NCBI RefSeq assembly: GCF_001411555.2
Contig: NC_049915.1
Span: 19,296,640 to 19,360,639 of the forward strand
Length of the DNA: 64,000 nt
Reading direction: 5' to 3'
Source of the DNA: Juglans regia
Taxonomy: Eukaryota; Streptophyta; Magnoliopsida; Fagales; Juglandaceae
Position 1 is the first letter of the stretch, and each line of letters starts with the position of its first letter. The position numbers were made by a program, and so were the translations under genes. Below are positions 59,071-64,000 of the stretch, piece after piece. The notes beneath the pieces are model-generated. The model was not told where the DNA came from and did no database searches. It saw nothing but the letters and a program-made list of their open reading frames with translations.

Positions 59071-61560
59071 TGATAAATGCTATTTATTATTATCTATTTG
59101 AGTAGACTCACTTTATGTATCTTACCTCTTCTTACTTAAAACTCTCAAAGCCTCAAGCAAATATTTGAGGAAGTTTTTTCATTTTGATGAAAATAAAAGA
59201 TGCTTCCATTTTATGCATAGTAGTTCAATTGAGGTAGATATCCTCTGATTATGGGAGAAGGCAGAAAAAAATGTATTACTAATTTTTATCATTCATGGGG
59301 TTCTATAGTCCAACATGTGGGAAGAAAAAATAGCTAAAATAATATGGAAGAGATCTTGCCCAAGATGTTTAGTTTGAAATGCTGGATAGCAAAAACCATT
59401 TAAAATTCTCTTAAATTGCATTTAAATACGGCAGCATGCATATTCTATTCCCCTACAGAAACACTTTATATGATGCGTCTACAATCTGCAACTGAAAGAC
59501 CATAAAATCAACCTTTTCTTCCACTTAATTGTCTGGTTGATAACGAGTAATGTTGATTATTTATATTTATATTATAGTGGAGATTTCTATGGATTAGATA
59601 CGAATGCTGGTAGGAAAATGTATTTTGTTGACTTAAACCCTTGAAAAAAGTTTCTTCCAAGTGGACATTTGTTTTCTTTTTTCCCTCTAATCATAGCATA
59701 GCAGGACTACCATATGATGGGGCCAGACGAGTGTAGATTCAAGGGACCATGACAGTGATCTTGAATCAATTTATCTGGGAGTGGGGCATCCACAACAGAT
59801 TAAAAAACAAAGAAAGAGAATTGTGTGTCGTGTTCATCTGATCATGTTGAATCATCTAAACAATCCATACTGTATAAGTTCCCATCAAATGTGAAATAGG
59901 GCTCTACTCTATGGCCTTGATCATTGAGTTGGCCCCCACAACCCTTCTGTCTCCACCTCTTTCCTGTAATTTTCTTTTTAAGACTTTGTGGATGCAAAAT
60001 AATGGGTTATGAGATGAATAATGATTAATCTCTGCATCATTAATAACTTGCGCACCTTCCTTGTAATAAACACAGATTACCCACGTCATGCACATGATCA
60101 GGGGGCCTGAAAAGTTGAGAATGACCCTTTTCCTGCGCAAGAGAATCATGATATTTAGCAGGAGTTAGAGGTCATTGCACATGGGAAGGTGTCCCTTTCA
60201 TCATATACAAGGTGTCTGCAATCTGCATTAAACAATGATATTTAGTAAAGTCTTAAAAATATGAGAGAGAGAGAGAGAGAGTTCAGCACGCCAAACCCGA
60301 CAGCAAAGGAAGTGGGGAGGAAGAAGCATTGAGTCTTGTAATGATTTGCATTGATTGAGGATTGAGGACTGAGGAGTAAGAAATAATCAACCGACATAAT
60401 CAGTGTTCATAATTAAACATCACATATCATTTATATTATTCTCTTATATATCTCTCTTAATCATCAGATCAGATCCCAGCAAGCTTAATCTTCAAACAAA
60501 GTTTGATAACAAAAGTCAAAGATTTAGCTTTTAGCATTACCATACCTGCATGTACTAGGATCCATGACAAGAAAAAGACTCAGAATTGTGGCTATTGTTT
60601 GGTAATTCATAGATAAGACCTCTTCTTTTTCTTTATCTTTGGTTGCTTTGCAAATTGTTTTGGCAGTTGGTGTGTTAGGTTTCAACTTTTGAATTTGCAA
60701 ATTCCAGTGTCAATCAAGCCCATGGCTTATTTGGGTTTTGTCAAGTGTGGTTGGATCTCAAGAGATACTCCTAATTTAAAGCTAATTATTTTGCTGCAAA
60801 GCATTGGAGGGGTACTCACAAAAACAAAAAGAAACAATTTTAAAATAAATAAATAAATAAAATATTGCTTCAAACTCAAACTCTCCAAGATGTTGAAATA
60901 AGGGAAAGTTAATAAATTTCTCGATCCGTAAAAGAAAATAATTGAGATCATAAGATGAATTAAGGTTATTTCTCTAAAGTTTTATACTTAAAATTTAGAA
61001 AAAAAAAAAAAAAACACAAAATAAATCCTATAGATTTATTAAACTGTGTCTTCATTGTTCATCTTAGTAAGATATGTTTCTCGTTAGCAGGACCAGAACA
61101 GAACAATAGTAAACAAACTGTCTTAAATTTGTCTTCATTTTAAATGAGGGTCAAAAACTTTGTTAGGGGCTCTGCAACTGTAGTAGGCAGTGCTTTATGG
61201 TTGTATTTACTGTGAAGTGACCAAACATTTATATAAAAAAACGTATGCTACCTCCAAGAATGTGCTAAGATACTCTAATAAATAAGGGACAGATAATACT
61301 TTTTATTTTTTTATTCAAGGGACAGATAACATTTAAAAGTTAAAAAATCAAACCTTATTTTTATATTATTTAGATTAATGAGGTTAGATAGGTTCCATTT
61401 TCTAGTGCGTATATATATATATATATATATATACATGGATTTTCACTTCGTGTGTGGACTGTGAGTAAATGTTGTTCAGATTAATGATTAGTCCAAAATT
61501 GTCCTACTAGTTATCAAATTGGATGATTTAATTTTAGAGAAAGATACATTACGTGAGTTT
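59071..61560. other. Intergenic region without recognised genes
   Basis: AT-rich, with short low-complexity tracts: GA at about 60262-60282 and AT at about 61409-61433. No open frame with a domain or splice structure was found on either strand. Confidence 0.4.
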
Positions 61561-61567
61561 TATAATA

Positions 61568-61772
61568 TTTAGGCTGTATTTAGATGTTGAACTGAGTTGA
61601 GTTGAGTTGAATTGAATTGAGATGATAAAATATTGTTAGAATATTATTTTTTAATATTATTATTATTTTAGAATTTAAAAAAGTTGAATTATTTATTATA
61701 TTTTCTATTGGAATCTGAAAAAGTTGTAATGATGAGTTGAGATATGTTTAGTAACCAAACAAAGCTTAATGT
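61568..61772 (+). mobile_element. MITE, family 1 copy
   Basis: Begins TTAGGCTGTATTTAGATGTT, carries repeated GAGTTGAGTTGAGTTGAATT, and ends GTAACCAAACAAAGCTTA. It is almost the same as the 24.2-kb copy. Confidence 0.65.
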
Positions 61773-61779
61773 TGTCCTT

Positions 61780-63160
61780 ATAATATTTTCAAGCAGCGTG
61801 AATTTCATATAAATATTTAAGAGTGATGCTCTTTATTATCCCTTTTATAATTATCTTCTCATCATCTCATGATATGATATTAAATTATTGGAGGCTGTTT
61901 ATTATATTTTACTTGTAGACCTATTATTTAATTTCACGTCAAAGAATGTTGAGAGGGTGATAACAAAAATAATAATAGATAGATTTTTCTAATATTTAAT
62001 ACTGTGTCTATCTGTTTCTGCATTAGATCATCTAATTTGATCAAATAATTAAAGAGTATCATAGGCAGCCATAAGAGGTGAGAGGAAAACATAATTATAT
62101 CCATATTAATTCAAACCAACATGCTCTTTTGAGTGTATGAAATAACGTAAGAACAAGGTAATTCCAAGTTTTATGGGGAGGTGAAACACGAGAAATAGTA
62201 GGTCTGGGGACAGCAATGTCTGAGACTCGCATGTGAACTACAAGGTACAGCCTTAAAGAAAACTTGGGTGTATTAACTGTGCCTGGTTGGACGCTTTGGA
62301 GAGCCACAGGCAAATTTAATGCTGGTTTTGGACTTTATGTCGTTCATTCTGTTATTGATTTTGATCTTTTTACAATAAGATGTTGTTTCTATATAATACT
62401 GAAGAAGCACGGACATCCATTGGGTTGCACTTGTCTCTGACAATCCCAAAAGACCAGACACCCATATTCAATTCTTGTTTGTTTGGGAGGAAAGATCCTT
62501 GAGATGATGGAGATGGGAGAGAGGAGTCCAAGGCTCCTTTCACAAGATAATAAAAGGAGGAAGAAGTTTAAAATTTGAATAGGTAGAACTTGTTTCTGGA
62601 GACAAGTTTATGAATTTTTTGGTTCTCATTTTTAATTTTTTTCACACTTTTTTTCCATTCTCTCCAACCAAACAATAAACTGGAAAGATCCTATTACGCA
62701 CATTGGGAGCATGCATGAAAGGAAAATGCCAAATAACAGGTCTCAAATATCCAAGATGGATACCCCAGAAAATCGATGCCAAAACATTTCCAATTCAAAT
62801 TGCCCCTAGAAAGTAAAAAACAGCAATTTATGATCCATAACACAACTAAAAACTAATAAAATGGAAGTAACTACAACTTTCGGAAATAACTCCAAGATTC
62901 AGTTATATTAGCAAAAAGAACTTGATCATTTCTCGAACATAAAACCTGTTCAGATAATAAAGTCTTCCAACATGAGAAATGTTCCGAGAGGAATAAGTCC
63001 AATACAAAAAATCCCCCCAAATCTCCCTCTCCCTAACAAACAATTCACGGAAAGGATAAGATCAGCTCTAGCACTCTCCTTAAAATTTCTGCTTAACAAT
63101 ACACCAATTGCCCCAGGCAAACAAATGAGTCAGGCTTACACTTCACTGATATCAATCTAG
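61780..63160. other. Intergenic region, no gene recognised
   Basis: I see only AT-rich, low-complexity sequence. 62690-63160 may include the 3' UTR of the gene ending at 63168, but no poly(A) signal is distinctive. Confidence 0.35.
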
Positions 63161-63167
63161 TCTTTCT

Positions 63168-63327
63168 TCATATCCTGAATGGCTGATTTCCTGAGCTAGA
63201 TCGGTCCACTTTAGTCTTGTTCGTTTGTGTTTTCTTGGTGGCGATTTCTTGAAAAGGATTTGGTCCACCAAAAGTATGCTTAAACTGCCTAACCTTCTTT
63301 CTCTTTCCCCTGTCATATTCTTCATCC
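63168..63327 (-). CDS. Last exon of a USP36/UBP23-like ubiquitin hydrolase (partial)
   Basis: An acceptor (ATATCTGCAG|GGATGAAG) opens a 160-nt exon ending at a stop at 63168. The frame starts (W)DEEYDRGKRKKVRQFKHTF and ends SSSGNQPFRI. The basic DxEYDRGKxKKV motif matches the C-terminal tail of animal USP36 and, as I recall, plant UBP23-type nucleolar deubiquitinases. The catalytic part should lie to the right of the window. The identification rests on a short tail only. Confidence 0.55.
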
Positions 63328-63477
63328 CTGCAGATATTGAAAAATGGATAACTCAAGTTAAAATCATATGTGATATAGCTCAGTTTGAATTTGCAGGCAG
63401 TCGAGTTGAGCCATTCAACCAAACCCCATCAAAGATGACTACAATTTCAATTAAGCTAACATATAAAAAATTCTAAT

Positions 63478-64000
63478 TAAAAGTGACTACAAATAATGTG
63501 AGCATTCTCTCTCCTCTTCAGTAATATCACTGCTCACTGCCCTAGGTTATGGCATTAACTCTGCCACTGCCACTGCCACCCACCTCTACTGCAAAGTACT
63601 TCCTCCCAACTACAACCCTCGACCTATGGCCAAATTAGGTTAAAAATCCCCAACACCAGTCTCCACTAGCCCAAATCCACCTGCCAAACTCACTGCCAAT
63701 TCTAAGCAAACACCACATCAACCTCAACAGCTACATCAAATCCAAACTCCTCAGCCACTGTTTTCAAAAACTCATTCTGTATGACATCTCCTTCCAACCA
63801 TGTGAACTCAAAATCCATCAGCAAAAGATAAAGATTTCGAACACAAATTTAAGGCTTTGCATCCTCTGAGCAGTTAAGGCAATGCATAGGACCCAACCAT
63901 CCCAGTGTTCAGTGTCCAAATTGCGTTCAAAAGTTTTAACCTAAGCCTAACAACAGGGTAGGAAACTGGATGACACATCAGGTAAGGGTTTCATAACTCT
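63478..64000. other. Window end: probably intron of the gene above
   Basis: It lies upstream of the terminal exon on the minus strand. It is C-rich on the plus strand with CTGCCACTGCCACTGCCACC near 63571. I found no coding exon on either strand. Confidence 0.3.

Overview
The window is nuclear DNA of a woody eudicot: AT-rich, intron-bearing plant genes, TIR-type NLR receptors, and very many short MITEs plus LINE remnants. The repeat families look to me like those of Fagales, perhaps Juglandaceae; that placement is a recollection and was not tested. No prokaryotic feature (operon, CRISPR, IS) is present.

Layout. (1) 0.28-6.5 kb, minus strand: a five-exon group-I WRKY gene (WRKY32-like). Its introns hold a 5'-truncated LINE with a 20-bp target-site duplication and a tiny retroposon made from the 5' half of an elongator tRNA-Met. 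(2) 6.5-14.7 kb: transposon-rich DNA with a LINE-mobilised non-autonomous retroposon (7.9-8.6 kb) and, at 11.5-12.6 kb, intron-containing broken fragments of a 20S proteasome beta-7 gene and a calreticulin-3 gene lying side by side. (3) 14.7-43.5 kb, minus strand: a TNL cluster. TNL-1 (14.7-21.5 kb) has an intact five-exon model with TIR, NB-ARC, LRR and C-JID. A TIR-NBS pseudogene lies at 26.4-29.0 kb. TNL-3 (38.7-43.5 kb) keeps TIR-NB-LRR but has lost its last splice donor, and its C-JID exon is interrupted by a LINE. Between them are a 1.9-kb solo LTR (30.8-32.7 kb), LINE 3' ends with RNase H domains, an orphan C-JID exon (35.3-35.6 kb), a copy of the PUP11 5' region (34.4-35.3 kb) and a second copy of the proteasome/calreticulin fragments (37.1-38.0 kb). 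(4) 44.9-48.9 kb, plus strand: a purine permease gene (PUP11-like) with a spliced leader that carries a hAT MITE; the empty site of that MITE is kept in the 34-kb copy. (5) 49.7-51.5 kb, minus: a five-exon eIF5A gene. (6) 54.5-57.5 kb, minus: an LRR receptor-like kinase of the At2g24230 type with a 5'-UTR intron. (7) 57.6-64 kb: mostly non-coding, ending in the last exon of what looks like a USP36/UBP23-type deubiquitinase (minus).

Functionally, the housekeeping or regulatory genes (WRKY32, PUP11, eIF5A, LRR-RLK) flank a young, actively rearranging TNL cluster. The cluster grew by segmental duplication of a block holding the proteasome/calreticulin fragments plus a TNL. Later LINE, LTR, hAT and MITE insertions broke individual copies. 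All exon models were checked by hand for splice sites and phase; no transcript data were available.
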